Assembly: GCA_964521285.1 (NCBI GenBank)
Contig: CAZFQS010000010.1
Location: forward strand, 1-64,000
Direction: 5' to 3'
Length of the DNA stretch: 64,000 nucleotides
From: G020354785 sp964521285
GTDB lineage: Bacteria; Bacteroidota; Bacteroidia; Bacteroidales; UBA10428
Part shown: positions 18,925 through 28,821 of the stretch, piece by piece
Position numbering within the stretch: position 1 is the first letter of the stretch
Layout of the letters: each line of letters starts with the position of its first letter
The notes under the pieces: generated by a model
What the model saw: the letters and a program-made list of their open reading frames with translations, nothing else
Told to the model about the DNA's origin: nothing
Databases searched by the model: none
Position numbers and translations under genes: made by a program

Positions 18925-20364
18925 TCAATCTACATTATCATGCAGATATGAATTATCTTTTTTTAGTTCATCATCGGACAGGGAATACCTGGATATTTTT
19001 AATTCATCGGAATGTTTAATATTCTTTAATTGCACTTTCCTTCTTTTATATGCAGGTTCATCTTCCAGTTGTTCGATATAATTATTATTATCCGGCTTCC
19101 TGAATCTAAGTTCTTTTAGTTCCTGCTGCATCTTTTTAATATTCTTCACTCTTGATGATGCTTTATCAGTATCAACCGGTTTATGAAATTTGGATGCTGC
19201 ATCCCGCAATTTTTCTTCTTCATTAATATCAAATTCAATTATTCTTTGTGTGACAAATGATTTATCATCTTTAATATCAGGATCAGACTTATCATATACT
19301 TCAAATAGTGTATTATCAACATTACTTTTTATCTGATTATCACTTAACGGGATCTTATCCAGGTGTCTTTGTTTTGTATAGATATCGGGAATACTGTTTG
19401 TGCCAAAACCGGTAGCTATTATGGTTATGTTTAGTTTTGATCCGAGTGATTCGTCAATACTATTTCCCCAGATCAGATCTGCTTCTGATCCTGCAATTTC
19501 CTGAACATAATCTTTAATTTGTTCAATTTCATCCATTGTTACTTCTTCACTTCCTGAGGTGATATTTATTAAAACGTTTCGTGCACCAGTAATATCATTA
19601 TCGTTCAGCAGGGGTGAATTTAATGCTTCTTTTGCAGCCTGAATTGCCCGGTTTTCACCTTCTGCCATTGCAGAACCCATTATCGCAACTCCACTTTCTT
19701 TCATTACGGTTTCAATATCTGCAAAATCAACGTTAATACTTCCGTGAACAGTAATTATTTCTGCTATACCTTTTGCTGCTATAGATAATATATCATCTGC
19801 CTTGGCAAATGCTTCAGAGACTTTAAGATCGCCATAAATTTCCCGGATTTTTTCATTATTAATAACCAGGAGCGAATCAACATATTTTTCAATTTCTGCT
19901 ATACCTTCCAATGCCTGATTTATGCGTCGCTGACCTTCATTTCTAAAAGGAATAGTAACAATAGCAACTGTCAGTATATTTAATTCTTTTGCTGCTTTTG
20001 CTATTATTGGAGCAGCTCCTGTACCTGTACCTCCCCCCATCCCTGCAGTGATAAATACCATTTTTGTATTATTGGAAAGAACTTCATTAACGTCATCAAT
20101 ATTTTCAATAGCTGCCTGTCTTCCAATTTCCGGCTTGTTACCTGCACCGCGTCCTTCAGTTAATGACTTGCCTAACTGAATTTTTATTGAAACCGGACTG
20201 TTTTGTAAAACCTGTGCATCTGTATTGCAAACACAAAAATCAACATCTTTAATTCCCTGCTTGAACATATGGTTAACAGCATTACCACCGCCTCCGCCTA
20301 CCCCAATGACTTTTATTATTGAAGTCCTGTTTATCTTAAGATCAAAATTTATCAGGTCATCCAT
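18925..20364 (-). CDS. ftsZ: Cell division GTPase FtsZ
   Basis: 479 residues of the tubulin-like protein that forms the division ring. The GTP-binding loop region GVGGGGGNAVNHM (21-33) and tubulin signature GGGTGTGAAP (110-119) are intact, as is the T7 region. After the core (about residue 320) comes a long linker, then the conserved tail EDEPAYKRRKVQL, which matches the FtsA-binding C-terminal peptide with a Y in place of the usual L. Another about 33 residues follow and end DNSYLHDNVD, an extension typical of Bacteroidota FtsZ. It lies about 100 bases downstream of ftsA. Confidence 0.97.
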   Translation of the reverse strand: MDDLINFDLKINRTSIIKVIGVGGGGGNAVNHMFKQGIKDVDFCVCNTDAQVLQNSPVSIKIQLGKSLTEGRGAGNKPEIGRQAAIENIDDVNEVLSNNTKMVFITAGMGGGTGTGAAPIIAKAAKELNILTVAIVTIPFRNEGQRRINQALEGIAEIEKYVDSLLVINNEKIREIYGDLKVSEAFAKADDILSIAAKGIAEIITVHGSINVDFADIETVMKESGVAIMGSAMAEGENRAIQAAKEALNSPLLNDNDITGARNVLINITSGSEEVTMDEIEQIKDYVQEIAGSEADLIWGNSIDESLGSKLNITIIATGFGTNSIPDIYTKQRHLDKIPLSDNQIKSNVDNTLFEVYDKSDPDIKDDKSFVTQRIIEFDINEEEKLRDAASKFHKPVDTDKASSRVKNIKKMQQELKELRFRKPDNNNYIEQLEDEPAYKRRKVQLKNIKHSDELKISRYSLSDDELKKDNSYLHDNVD

Positions 20365-20463
20365 AGATTTAATAGTTTATTTGTTAGTATTTTATTTTAG
20401 GGCTCAATATTATTTTCTTCTCATCATGTTTTAGTGAAAATTTTCATCAGAGAATGAATATAA

Positions 20464-21762
20464 CTACATTTTAGCATCATTTTCCTCGACAAATATGTCA
20501 CTTAAGTCTTTTATAAATTTCATTATTTTAGTCCCCTTTTTAATTTTCCCTTTATTATCATTTGCAGTTTGTTTGTTTGCCTGCTCCATTTTAGCCTTTT
20601 TACTTTCAAGAATTTCATAACCTTTCAGCAGTAAACCAATAGAGGTAGAATACATTGGCTGATTAATTTCTTTCAATGTATCGCTGGCAATTAACGCGTT
20701 AGGGTAACCTATGCGAACATCCATCCCTGAACGGTAATTTACCAGCTGAGGTAAATATTTAAGTAATGAACCTCCGCCGGTTAAAACTATTCCTGCACTG
20801 AGTTTTTCCATACAATCGGAGTTTTCCATTTCAAACAGTACTGCGTCTATAATTTCTTCCATCCTGGATTGTATAATATAAGCCAGGCTCTTAAATGAAA
20901 TTTCTTTAGGATCCCTGCCACTTATTCCGGGAATTGTCACTACTTTATCTTCCTGGGCTAAATCTCCTAAAGCTGAACCAAACTGTATCTTTAAAGCTTC
21001 AGCCTGACGGTTAAGAATTGAACAGCCTTCTTTAATATCCATTGTAACTACATTTCCACCAAAGGGAATAACTGCTGTATGCCTGATGACATCATCATAA
21101 TAAACCGCTATGTCAGTTGTCCCTCCCCCTATATCAACCAGTGCTACTCCGGCTTCTTTCTCATCGTCTGTTAAAATAGCTGTTGAAGATGCCAGAGGCT
21201 CCAGGATCAGCTGAATAACATTTAATCCAACACTTTCTACACAGTTCTTAATATTATTTGCTGATGATATCTGCCCGATGACAATATGAAAATTTGCCTC
21301 CAGTCTTTTTCCTGCCATACCTATTGGATTTTTAACACCGGTTTCATTGTCGACAATGTAACTTTGTGGCAGGACATGAATAATCTCATCTCCGACATCA
21401 ATAGGAATTTTATACATTTCAGCAATAAGCTTATCCCTGTCTTCTTTAGTGATTCTTTTTTCATAAGAATCTCTATTTATATAGCCTCTGCTTATAACAC
21501 TTTTAATATGCTGACCTGCAATTCCAACGAAAACATCTGACAGGGTTAGACCTGTCTGGTTCTGTACCTCTTCAACAGTAGCCCGGATCGCGCTTACTGT
21601 TTCTTCAATATTTAGTACAACACCTCTTTTTACTCCTTTAGAAGGGGTTTTGCCCATTCCCAGGATTTCTAATTTGCCGTTATCATTTTTTCTTCCAACT
21701 ATTGTAACAATCTTGGTTGTTCCAATGTCAACGGCAGCTATGAAATTATTATTCTGACTCAT
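20464..21762 (-). CDS. ftsA: Cell division protein FtsA
   Basis: 432 residues of the actin-like protein that tethers FtsZ to the membrane. The phosphate loops are visible: AVDIGTTKIVTIVG near residue 10, LVDIGGGTTDIAVYY near 210 and VLTGGGSLLKYLP near 330. The C-terminal stretch IMKFIKDLSDIFVEEN is the amphipathic membrane-targeting helix, reached through a charged linker rich in K, Q and N. It follows ftsQ with a 7-base gap and precedes ftsZ. Confidence 0.95.
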   Translation of the reverse strand: MSQNNNFIAAVDIGTTKIVTIVGRKNDNGKLEILGMGKTPSKGVKRGVVLNIEETVSAIRATVEEVQNQTGLTLSDVFVGIAGQHIKSVISRGYINRDSYEKRITKEDRDKLIAEMYKIPIDVGDEIIHVLPQSYIVDNETGVKNPIGMAGKRLEANFHIVIGQISSANNIKNCVESVGLNVIQLILEPLASSTAILTDDEKEAGVALVDIGGGTTDIAVYYDDVIRHTAVIPFGGNVVTMDIKEGCSILNRQAEALKIQFGSALGDLAQEDKVVTIPGISGRDPKEISFKSLAYIIQSRMEEIIDAVLFEMENSDCMEKLSAGIVLTGGGSLLKYLPQLVNYRSGMDVRIGYPNALIASDTLKEINQPMYSTSIGLLLKGYEILESKKAKMEQANKQTANDNKGKIKKGTKIMKFIKDLSDIFVEENDAKM

Positions 21763-21769
21763 ATTACTA

Positions 21770-22561
21770 TTATTTTATACAAACTATTTGATTTTCAAAT
21801 TTCAGGTTTAGTGTAGTGTAATTATTCCATCCGGTTTTGTTAAATCCTTCCAGATATAGTGTTTTTAGTTTTTCAAACTTCTCTTTATAATAACTTATGT
21901 CCCCAAACGCAATAATGTGTGGGCCCACTCTTGGTATTAACTCAAATTCATACTTTTCATTAGCGTATATCTGAACAATCTGTGACCGCCAAAATTCATC
22001 TTTATAAATGTATTTAACTAACTGGAAAACATTATATAATACTTTTTCTTTCTTATTAAGATTTTTAAGATCAGTCTCCAGGATATTGCTTAATTGTCTA
22101 TTATTGAAAGGTTCGGCAATATGACCACTTGCTACCAGTACAAACGGACTGAAGTTGTTAGTTAAAGGCATAATACTTCCATCTTCTGCTATATAATATC
22201 CCTTGTTCATCCTGTTAATAATCCTTACAATTGGTGTATGCTGAGTAATTTCAATATTAAGCTTACCTTTTTCAGTGATATATAATTCAGAATTTTTAAT
22301 TGCGTGATGATTTATTAGTAAATTTTCCAGTTCCTTAAGATTTATCTGGTTTACCGGATAACCAAGTATTTCCCGATTATTTTGTGACAGAATAGTAATA
22401 ATATCCTTCTGACCTATAAATTTTGTATTTGCACTGTCTACTATATTAATTTTAATTTCATTGCAAAGTAGGTCTCCTTCGCTTTCTGAAATGAATCCTG
22501 AGATTATAACCAAATACGCAAAAATTGGAATCCAAATAAGTATAAATCCTAACTTTTTCAT
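21770..22561 (-). CDS. ftsQ: Cell division protein FtsQ
   Basis: 263 residues with one N-terminal membrane helix (LGFILIWIPIFAYLVIISGF), a POTRA-like section (FIGQKDIITILSQNN, LGYPVNQINLKELENLL, then VRIINRMNKGYYIAEDGSIMPL in parts) and a C-terminal beta domain ending in NYTTLNLKFENQIVCIK. The sequence is diverged, as FtsQ usually is in Bacteroidota; its identity rests on topology, on the YIAEDG motif and on its place between murC and ftsA. The start ATG overlaps the murC stop by 4 bases. Confidence 0.88.
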   Translation of the reverse strand: MKKLGFILIWIPIFAYLVIISGFISESEGDLLCNEIKINIVDSANTKFIGQKDIITILSQNNREILGYPVNQINLKELENLLINHHAIKNSELYITEKGKLNIEITQHTPIVRIINRMNKGYYIAEDGSIMPLTNNFSPFVLVASGHIAEPFNNRQLSNILETDLKNLNKKEKVLYNVFQLVKYIYKDEFWRSQIVQIYANEKYEFELIPRVGPHIIAFGDISYYKEKFEKLKTLYLEGFNKTGWNNYTTLNLKFENQIVCIK

Positions 22562-23946
22562 TTTTTAATAATATTCATATTATCAGCAAGCAGCGCTTTT
22601 ATTGGTTCGACAAATTGATCAATATCACCTGCCCCTAGCGTTAGAAGTACTTCAATATGCCTGTTCTTTAATTTATTTAAAAGATCTTTTTTATCACACA
22701 ATTCTTTATTCTGTAATTTGATTTTATCATAAATAACTTTTGATGTAATATTTTTTATAGGCATTTCTCTTGCCGGATAAATATCCAGCAGAATAAGTTC
22801 ATCCAGATTACCGAGACTTTCAGCAAATTCATTTGCAAAATCACGGGTGCGGGAGTAAAGATGGGGCTGAAATATTCCTGTTACTTTCCTGTCCGGATAA
22901 AGTTTCCTCACCGAATTAATTACAGCATCTAATTCTTGCGGATGATGGGCATAGTCATCAATATATACCAGCTCTTTTGTTTTTATAAGGTAATCAAAAC
23001 GTCTTGTTATTCCGGTAAATTTCCCCAGTGCATCTCTGATAGTTTCCTGATCTATTCCTATTAAGTATGATACGGCAGTTGCAGCTATGGCATTTTCCAC
23101 GTTGACTATTCCGGTATTGTTTAAGATCAGATTTTTTATTTTTATTGTAGGAGTGACAACGTCAAAACTGTAGGTGTCATTATCTAATGAAATATTTTTT
23201 GCATAGAAATCTGCATTTTTGGTCAATGTGTATGTATAATAATCGTAGTCATACTTTAAGCTAAGTTTTAATCCTTTCTTAACTAATACTGTACCTCCTT
23301 TTCTTGTTTGATTTACAAATTGATTGAAAGTTTTCTTAAGTTCATCTTTAGTACCGTAAATATCAAGGTGGTCGGCATCAATAGCTGTAATAACAGTAAA
23401 CCAGGGAAATAACTTTAAAAAGGACCTGTCAAACTCATCTGCTTCAGTAATCATATAATTACTTTTTTCATTAAAAACAAGGTTACTATTGAAATTTTTT
23501 GAAATACCACCTAAAAAAGCACTGCAGCCAAATTGTGAATTACTTAATATATGCGCAATCATTGTAGATACAGTAGTTTTCCCATGGGTTCCGGAAACGG
23601 CAATATTATTTTTCTTATTTACAATTAAACCCAGAACCTCCGACCTTTTGAATATTTTGAAATTATTATTTCTGAAATGCGTCAGTTCTTTATGATCAAT
23701 GGGGATGGCCGGAGTTATTATTACCAGTGTATCGCTGTTTTTCAAATAATTATGGGGAATCAGTTCTATATCATCCTCGAAGTGAATATTTATACCTGAA
23801 TTTATTAGCTCCCGGGTTAAATTAGTATTTGTCCGGTCATATCCGGCCACATCCTTACCGGTCGCTTTAAAATACCTGGCAAGTGCACTCATACCTATAC
23901 CTCCGATACCTATAAAATAAATTCTTTTAAATGTATTAATATCCAC
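22558..23946 (-). CDS. murC: UDP-N-acetylmuramate--L-alanine ligase
   Basis: 462 residues. The enzyme adds the first amino acid, L-alanine, to UDP-N-acetylmuramate. Visible are the N-terminal nucleotide-sugar loop FIGIGGIGMSALAR (11-24), the ATP loop SGTHGKTTVSTMIAH near 110, the ITAIDADHLDIYG segment and the DDYAHHPQEL motif specific to MurC. It sits between murG and ftsQ in the standard Bacteroidota order, with 6 bases to murG. Confidence 0.96.
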   Translation of the reverse strand: MDINTFKRIYFIGIGGIGMSALARYFKATGKDVAGYDRTNTNLTRELINSGINIHFEDDIELIPHNYLKNSDTLVIITPAIPIDHKELTHFRNNNFKIFKRSEVLGLIVNKKNNIAVSGTHGKTTVSTMIAHILSNSQFGCSAFLGGISKNFNSNLVFNEKSNYMITEADEFDRSFLKLFPWFTVITAIDADHLDIYGTKDELKKTFNQFVNQTRKGGTVLVKKGLKLSLKYDYDYYTYTLTKNADFYAKNISLDNDTYSFDVVTPTIKIKNLILNNTGIVNVENAIAATAVSYLIGIDQETIRDALGKFTGITRRFDYLIKTKELVYIDDYAHHPQELDAVINSVRKLYPDRKVTGIFQPHLYSRTRDFANEFAESLGNLDELILLDIYPAREMPIKNITSKVIYDKIKLQNKELCDKKDLLNKLKNRHIEVLLTLGAGDIDQFVEPIKALLADNMNIIKK

Positions 23947-23952
23947 TGCTTC

Positions 23953-25065
23953 TTAGTTTAACAGTTTATATATTTCATCCACAATTCTTTCTGTGGAATT
24001 TTTTATTCCCATTTTTTTACAATTTCTACTCAAAGTTTTAATCAGATTACTGTTATTAATAAGCCGAATAGCTTGAGGGATTAGTTCTTCTTTTGCATCT
24101 GAATCTTTTATCAGTAATGCAGCATTATTTTTAACTAATGCCATAGCATTTTTCGTCTGATGATCTTCTGCAACATTTGGAGAAGGCACCAGGATTATTG
24201 GTTTACCTACAAGGCACAGCTCAGAAATAGTGCTGGCGCCGGCTCTGGATACTATTACATCAGCTACTGAGTATGCATAATCCATTCTGTTTATAAAATC
24301 CAGTATCTTAACGTTTTTAATTTTACTGCTTGTAAGATTTTCCAGCATATCATTAAAGTATTGTTTGCCAGTCTGCCAGATTACATCAATGTTGGTTTTG
24401 GCTATTAAACCAAGATTGACAGTAATACTTTCATTAATATTCTGAGCCCCCAGGCTGCCCCCTATTATAAGCAGTACTTTTTTATTCCCGGAAAGATTGA
24501 AATATTTCAGAGCTTCTTTTGTATTTATCTTTATTTCCGATACATATTCTCTGACAGGATTACCGGTCATAACAATTTTGTCTTTTGGAAAATATTTTTC
24601 CATACCTTCATAAGCAACACATATTGTTCTGGCTTTTTTACCAAGAATTCTGTTAGTAATACCTGCATGAGAGTTTTGTTCCTGAATTAATGTTGGTATA
24701 CCTCTGCTGGCAGCAATTCTGAGTACAGGACCACTGGCATAGCCCCCAACTCCAATTACCAGGTCAGGTTTATATTCTTTTAATATTTTCCGTGCTTTAA
24801 TCAAGCTTATTAATAATTTATATAATACAGCAATATTTTTAATCGTTAACTTTCTGCTTAGTCCGTTAACAGGCAATCCCAGAATTTTATAGCCTGCCTC
24901 AGGGACTTTTTCAATTTCCATTCTGCCCTTTGCTCCGATAAAAAGAATATCAGTGTTTTCATCTCTTTTCTTTAGTTCATTTGCAATTGCAATTGCAGGA
25001 TAAATATGTCCCCCGGTACCACCGCCGCTAATTAATATTTTTTTGTTCCTTTTTTTCTTCTTCAT
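23953..25065 (-). CDS. murG: UDP-GlcNAc:undecaprenyl-pyrophosphoryl-MurNAc-pentapeptide GlcNAc transferase
   Basis: 370 residues of the GT28 enzyme that makes lipid II at the inner face of the membrane. The G-loop ISGGGTGGHIYPAIAIA is at about 12-28, IGVGGYASGPVL and the second loop IGGSLGAQNINES follow, and VSRAGASTISELCLVGKPIILVPSP (in two parts) forms the UDP-GlcNAc site. The N-terminus is unusually lysine-rich (MKKKKRNKK) and its start overlaps the ftsW 3' end by 38 bases. Confidence 0.96.
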   Translation of the reverse strand: MKKKKRNKKILISGGGTGGHIYPAIAIANELKKRDENTDILFIGAKGRMEIEKVPEAGYKILGLPVNGLSRKLTIKNIAVLYKLLISLIKARKILKEYKPDLVIGVGGYASGPVLRIAASRGIPTLIQEQNSHAGITNRILGKKARTICVAYEGMEKYFPKDKIVMTGNPVREYVSEIKINTKEALKYFNLSGNKKVLLIIGGSLGAQNINESITVNLGLIAKTNIDVIWQTGKQYFNDMLENLTSSKIKNVKILDFINRMDYAYSVADVIVSRAGASTISELCLVGKPIILVPSPNVAEDHQTKNAMALVKNNAALLIKDSDAKEELIPQAIRLINNSNLIKTLSRNCKKMGIKNSTERIVDEIYKLLN

Positions 25066-26203
25066 GGGTTGATGTAATCTGTTTATTAGTTTCTTTGCTT
25101 ACACTTAGTATGATCCCAAATGCAATACAGGTAAATATCATAGATGTACCACCCATACTTATCATTGGCAAAGGTTGGCCTGTGACCGGCAGAATATTTA
25201 CTGCCACAGCCATATTTACCATTGCCTGAATGACTATAAGTATTGTCAGTCCCATTGCGAGGAATGCCGGAAATGTCCTCGTACTTTTCCTGATTATTAC
25301 ACCGGCTCTAAAAAGCAAATACAGATATAAAAACATTATAATTATTCCACCTGCCAGTCCGTACTCTTCTATGATTATTGCATATATAAAATCTGAGTAT
25401 GGCAGTGGCAAAAAATTTCTTTGAACACTTTTACCTGGCCTGATCTTTATAAGTCCTCCTGACACTATAGCTATTTTTGACTGGTCTGTTTGATAATGTT
25501 CATTGCTTTCTTTGTCAAAAAAACTTTCTATCCTATTTCTCCAGGTTCCGGCTCTGCCTTCCCATTTATTTGAGAGTGCAAGTACCATAAATATACCGGT
25601 TATAACAACAACGATAGCACTGAATACAAACAGGTACCGAAAACTAATTCTGCCTATAAACATCAATATAAATGAAGTAACGAAAAGTATGATTGCTGTT
25701 GACAGGTTAGACGGAAGTATTAGCATGCATATAACTAGAACTGGTATTAAAACCGGAATAAATGCCTTGTTGAAGTCTTTTATATTACTCTGTTTAAGTG
25801 ATAACATTCTTGCCAGATACATTATCAATGCCAGTTTAGCGAAGTCTGATGTCTGAAAAGTTAAACCTATGCCCGGTATTACTAACCAGCGTGTGGCACT
25901 GTTAATACTAATTCCGATAAATAGTGTTAAAACAAGAAGAAAAGTTGCAATAATTAACAATATTTGAGAAAGCCTGGAGAAATATCTGAAATGTATTTTA
26001 TGAGTGATGAAAATTACTACCAGTCCGAATAGCAGTAATATTGCGTGCTTTATAACATAATAACTGGTATCTCCACCCTGGTATTTATATGCCAGTGAGC
26101 CGGTTGAACTATATACAGCCAGCAATGAAAAAATTGACAATGCTATAATAACTGCCCAGATAATGGCATCGCCTTTGAAATATTTTTTAAAATCACCAGT
26201 CAT
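25028..26203 (-). CDS. ftsW: FtsW, SEDS-family peptidoglycan glycosyltransferase
   Basis: 391 residues with about ten membrane helices. SEDS features include the N-terminal IWAVIIALSIFSLLAVYSST in the first helix, an extracellular section with IRPGKSVQRNFLPLPYSDFIYAIIIEE (in parts; the LP-x-x-YSDFI-x-A motif) and the last helices with LPVTGQPLPMISMGGTSM. It polymerises lipid II together with the transpeptidase encoded at 30302. Being in the dcw cluster, it is FtsW rather than RodA. The C-terminal tail is charged (THEEEKKEQ). Confidence 0.94.
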   Translation of the reverse strand: MTGDFKKYFKGDAIIWAVIIALSIFSLLAVYSSTGSLAYKYQGGDTSYYVIKHAILLLFGLVVIFITHKIHFRYFSRLSQILLIIATFLLVLTLFIGISINSATRWLVIPGIGLTFQTSDFAKLALIMYLARMLSLKQSNIKDFNKAFIPVLIPVLVICMLILPSNLSTAIILFVTSFILMFIGRISFRYLFVFSAIVVVITGIFMVLALSNKWEGRAGTWRNRIESFFDKESNEHYQTDQSKIAIVSGGLIKIRPGKSVQRNFLPLPYSDFIYAIIIEEYGLAGGIIIMFLYLYLLFRAGVIIRKSTRTFPAFLAMGLTILIVIQAMVNMAVAVNILPVTGQPLPMISMGGTSMIFTCIAFGIILSVSKETNKQITSTHEEEKKEQKNIN

Positions 26204-26217
26204 TTATTGGCGTTTAA

Positions 26218-27555
26218 CTATAATTCTTTAACACATTTCTTAAATTGCCAGCCCCGGTCTTCGTAATTTTCAAACAAATCAAAACTTGCACAAGCCGGTG
26301 ATAACAAAACTGTATCACCATCATTACCCAGAAAATAAGCTGTTTGCACAGCTTCCTGCATAGTTTTTACATCTATAATTGTATTTACAATTTTCTTAAA
26401 AGCTTTATGAATTTTAGAATTATCGATTCCTAAACAAATTATTGCTTTCACTTTTTCTGTAACTAATTCTTTAAGCATGGAATAATCATTTCCTTTATCT
26501 ACGCCACCTGCAATCCATATTATCGGATTAGTAATACATTCAAGAGCATACCATGTGGAGTTTACATTTGTAGCTTTTGAGTCGTTAATAAACTCAATAT
26601 TATGGACTTTCATAACCCTTTCCATTCGGTGTTCAACGCCTGTAAAATCCATCAGGCTTTCTCTTATATCATCTTTTCTTAAGTGAAGCACACTCCCTGC
26701 AAGGCCGGCAGCCATTGAGTTATAAATGTTGTGCTTACCTTTCAGAGAAAGGTCAGCCACTGAAACTTCAAAGTTTTCTTGCTCAACTTCAAAATTTATG
26801 TTATTGTTACTTATGAATGCACCTCGTTGTCTTTTTTCTTTTAAAGTAAAACCCAGTTGTTTTGCCTTTATAACAATTTTTTCCAATTCCCGGATAGTAA
26901 TTTCATCATCTGAACAATAAATAAAATATTCATCTTCAGACAGATTGTGTGTTAATTTGAATTTTGAGTCGATATATTTCTGTAAATTATAATCATATCT
27001 GTCAAGATGATCAGGTGTTATGTTTAAAAGGATTGCTATATCAGCCTTGAATTCATACATTCCTTCCAGTTGAAAACTGCTTATTTCAAGTACATAATAA
27101 TCATAATGATCTTCGGCCACTGACATTGCAAAACTCTTACCTATATTTCCTGCAATACCAACATTCAATCCTGCCTTTTTCATCATATGATGAAGCAATG
27201 ATGTTGTGGTTGTTTTACCATTGCTGCCGGTTATACAAATTTTCTTTGCTTCTGTAAACCGGCCGGCAAACTCTATTTCAGAGATTATTCTCAGATCTTT
27301 TTTTCTTATCAGTTGTACTATTTCGGATTTTTCCGATATGCCCGGACTTTTAATTATTTCATCAGCATTTAATATCAGCCTTTCGGTATGTTTCTCCTCC
27401 TCCCAGTCAATCTCATAGTTAAATAGAATTTCTTTGTAATAAGTTTTAATCTTACCGGAATCAGAAACAAAGACATCATATCCTTGTTTCTTTGCCAGAA
27501 CGGCTGCGCCTGTTCCACTTTCTCCGGCTCCAAGTATTATAATCCTTTGATCCAT
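26218..27555 (-). CDS. murD: UDP-N-acetylmuramoyl-L-alanine--D-glutamate ligase
   Basis: 445 residues. It adds D-glutamate to the growing precursor. The N-terminal loop is IILGAGESGTGAAVLAKK (5-22), the ATP loop is ITGSNGKTTTTSLLHHM near 110-126, then LLNITPDHLDRY, GVEHRMERV and FINDSKATNVNSTW, all Mur-ligase landmarks. The C-terminal LLSPACASFDLFENYEDRG motif (in parts) is specific to MurD. It is separated from mraY by 3 bases and from ftsW by 14. Confidence 0.96.
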   Translation of the reverse strand: MDQRIIILGAGESGTGAAVLAKKQGYDVFVSDSGKIKTYYKEILFNYEIDWEEEKHTERLILNADEIIKSPGISEKSEIVQLIRKKDLRIISEIEFAGRFTEAKKICITGSNGKTTTTSLLHHMMKKAGLNVGIAGNIGKSFAMSVAEDHYDYYVLEISSFQLEGMYEFKADIAILLNITPDHLDRYDYNLQKYIDSKFKLTHNLSEDEYFIYCSDDEITIRELEKIVIKAKQLGFTLKEKRQRGAFISNNNINFEVEQENFEVSVADLSLKGKHNIYNSMAAGLAGSVLHLRKDDIRESLMDFTGVEHRMERVMKVHNIEFINDSKATNVNSTWYALECITNPIIWIAGGVDKGNDYSMLKELVTEKVKAIICLGIDNSKIHKAFKKIVNTIIDVKTMQEAVQTAYFLGNDGDTVLLSPACASFDLFENYEDRGWQFKKCVKEL

Positions 27556-27558
27556 TAA

Positions 27559-28809
27559 TTATCTGATTTTTAATGTCACAATTGTAATTACAGCTAGTAA
27601 TATGCTTACAATCCAAAACCTTATAACGATTTTAGGTTCGGGATAATTAAGTTTCTGGTAATGGTGATGCAGAGGAGCCATCAATAAAATTCTTTTACCT
27701 TCTCCTGTTCTTCTTTTAGAAAATTTGAAATAGCTAACCTGCAATAAAACTGAAAGGCTCTCCACAAAGAATACTCCGCATAAAATTGGAATTAGCAGTT
27801 CTTTCCTTATCAGAATTGCATATACAGCAATTATCCCCCCAATAGCGAGACTACCCGTATCTCCCATAAAAACCTGGGCAGGATAAGAATTATACCACAT
27901 AAAGCCAATTAGTGCACCTATAAAAGCACTCATATAAATTACGAGCTCACCGGTATAAGGTATATACATAATATTCAGATAGTCGGCAATTATCATGTTA
28001 CCAGATACATACGCCAGAATTCCAAGGGTAAGTCCGATTACCGATGAAGTACCCGATGCAAGACCATCAAGGCCGTCTGTAAGATTAGCTCCGTTGGATA
28101 CAGCTATTATGATAAGGATAACAGCAATAGTAACAACAATCCATGCCCAGTCTTTTGCTTTATCGCCCAAGAAGCCAATCAGCATAGCATAATCAAATTC
28201 ATTGTTCTTAAAGAATGGTATGTTAACCTTTGTAGACTTAACATCACGGGTAACGTATACCTGTTTATTTTGAATTTCATTCTCATCCTCAACTATCTTC
28301 ATAACAGGCATTCCCTCTTCATTTAGAACTTTTTCCCGTACTACTATATTATCGTTAAAGTGTAAAGTAAGTCCAACTAAAAGTCCTAAAATTATCTGTC
28401 CGCCAATCTTAAATTTTCCTCTTAATCCTTTCTTTTTCTTCTTATAGACCTTTATATAATCATCAATAAAGCCAACAAATCCTAACCATATTGTAGTTAT
28501 CAGGATTAAGATAATGTAGATGTTTTTGATATTTCCAAATAACAGAACGGGTATTAAAATGGAGGCAAGAATAATTAATCCGCCCATTGTTGGTGTACCT
28601 TTCTTTTGCATTTGTCCTTTCAATCCTAAATTCCTGACAGGCTCACCAATTTGCTTATTCTTAAGTATGTTTATTATTTTTTTACCGAATAATAAAGAAA
28701 TAATGAGTGATGTTAATACTGCCATTGCAGATCTGAAGGAGATATATTCAAATACCCCTGCTCCAGGGAAATCTAACTTTTCAAGATATGCAAACAGAAA
28801 GTATAACAT
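27559..28809 (-). CDS. mraY: Phospho-N-acetylmuramoyl-pentapeptide transferase
   Basis: 416 residues, longer than the typical 320-360 of MraY. The enzyme forms lipid I from UDP-MurNAc-pentapeptide. Ten helices are expected; catalytic landmarks are KGTPTMGG (cytoplasmic), FIDDYIKV, NLTDGLDGLASG, FMGDTGSLAIGG and MAPLHHHYQK. The extra length is a polar insertion of about 50 residues after the fourth helix (from HFNDNIVVREK to about STKVNIPFFKNN), seen in Bacteroidota MraY. Confidence 0.96.
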   Translation of the reverse strand: MLYFLFAYLEKLDFPGAGVFEYISFRSAMAVLTSLIISLLFGKKIINILKNKQIGEPVRNLGLKGQMQKKGTPTMGGLIILASILIPVLLFGNIKNIYIILILITTIWLGFVGFIDDYIKVYKKKKKGLRGKFKIGGQIILGLLVGLTLHFNDNIVVREKVLNEEGMPVMKIVEDENEIQNKQVYVTRDVKSTKVNIPFFKNNEFDYAMLIGFLGDKAKDWAWIVVTIAVILIIIAVSNGANLTDGLDGLASGTSSVIGLTLGILAYVSGNMIIADYLNIMYIPYTGELVIYMSAFIGALIGFMWYNSYPAQVFMGDTGSLAIGGIIAVYAILIRKELLIPILCGVFFVESLSVLLQVSYFKFSKRRTGEGKRILLMAPLHHHYQKLNYPEPKIVIRFWIVSILLAVITIVTLKIR

Positions 28810-28821
28810 TTTATTTTTTGC

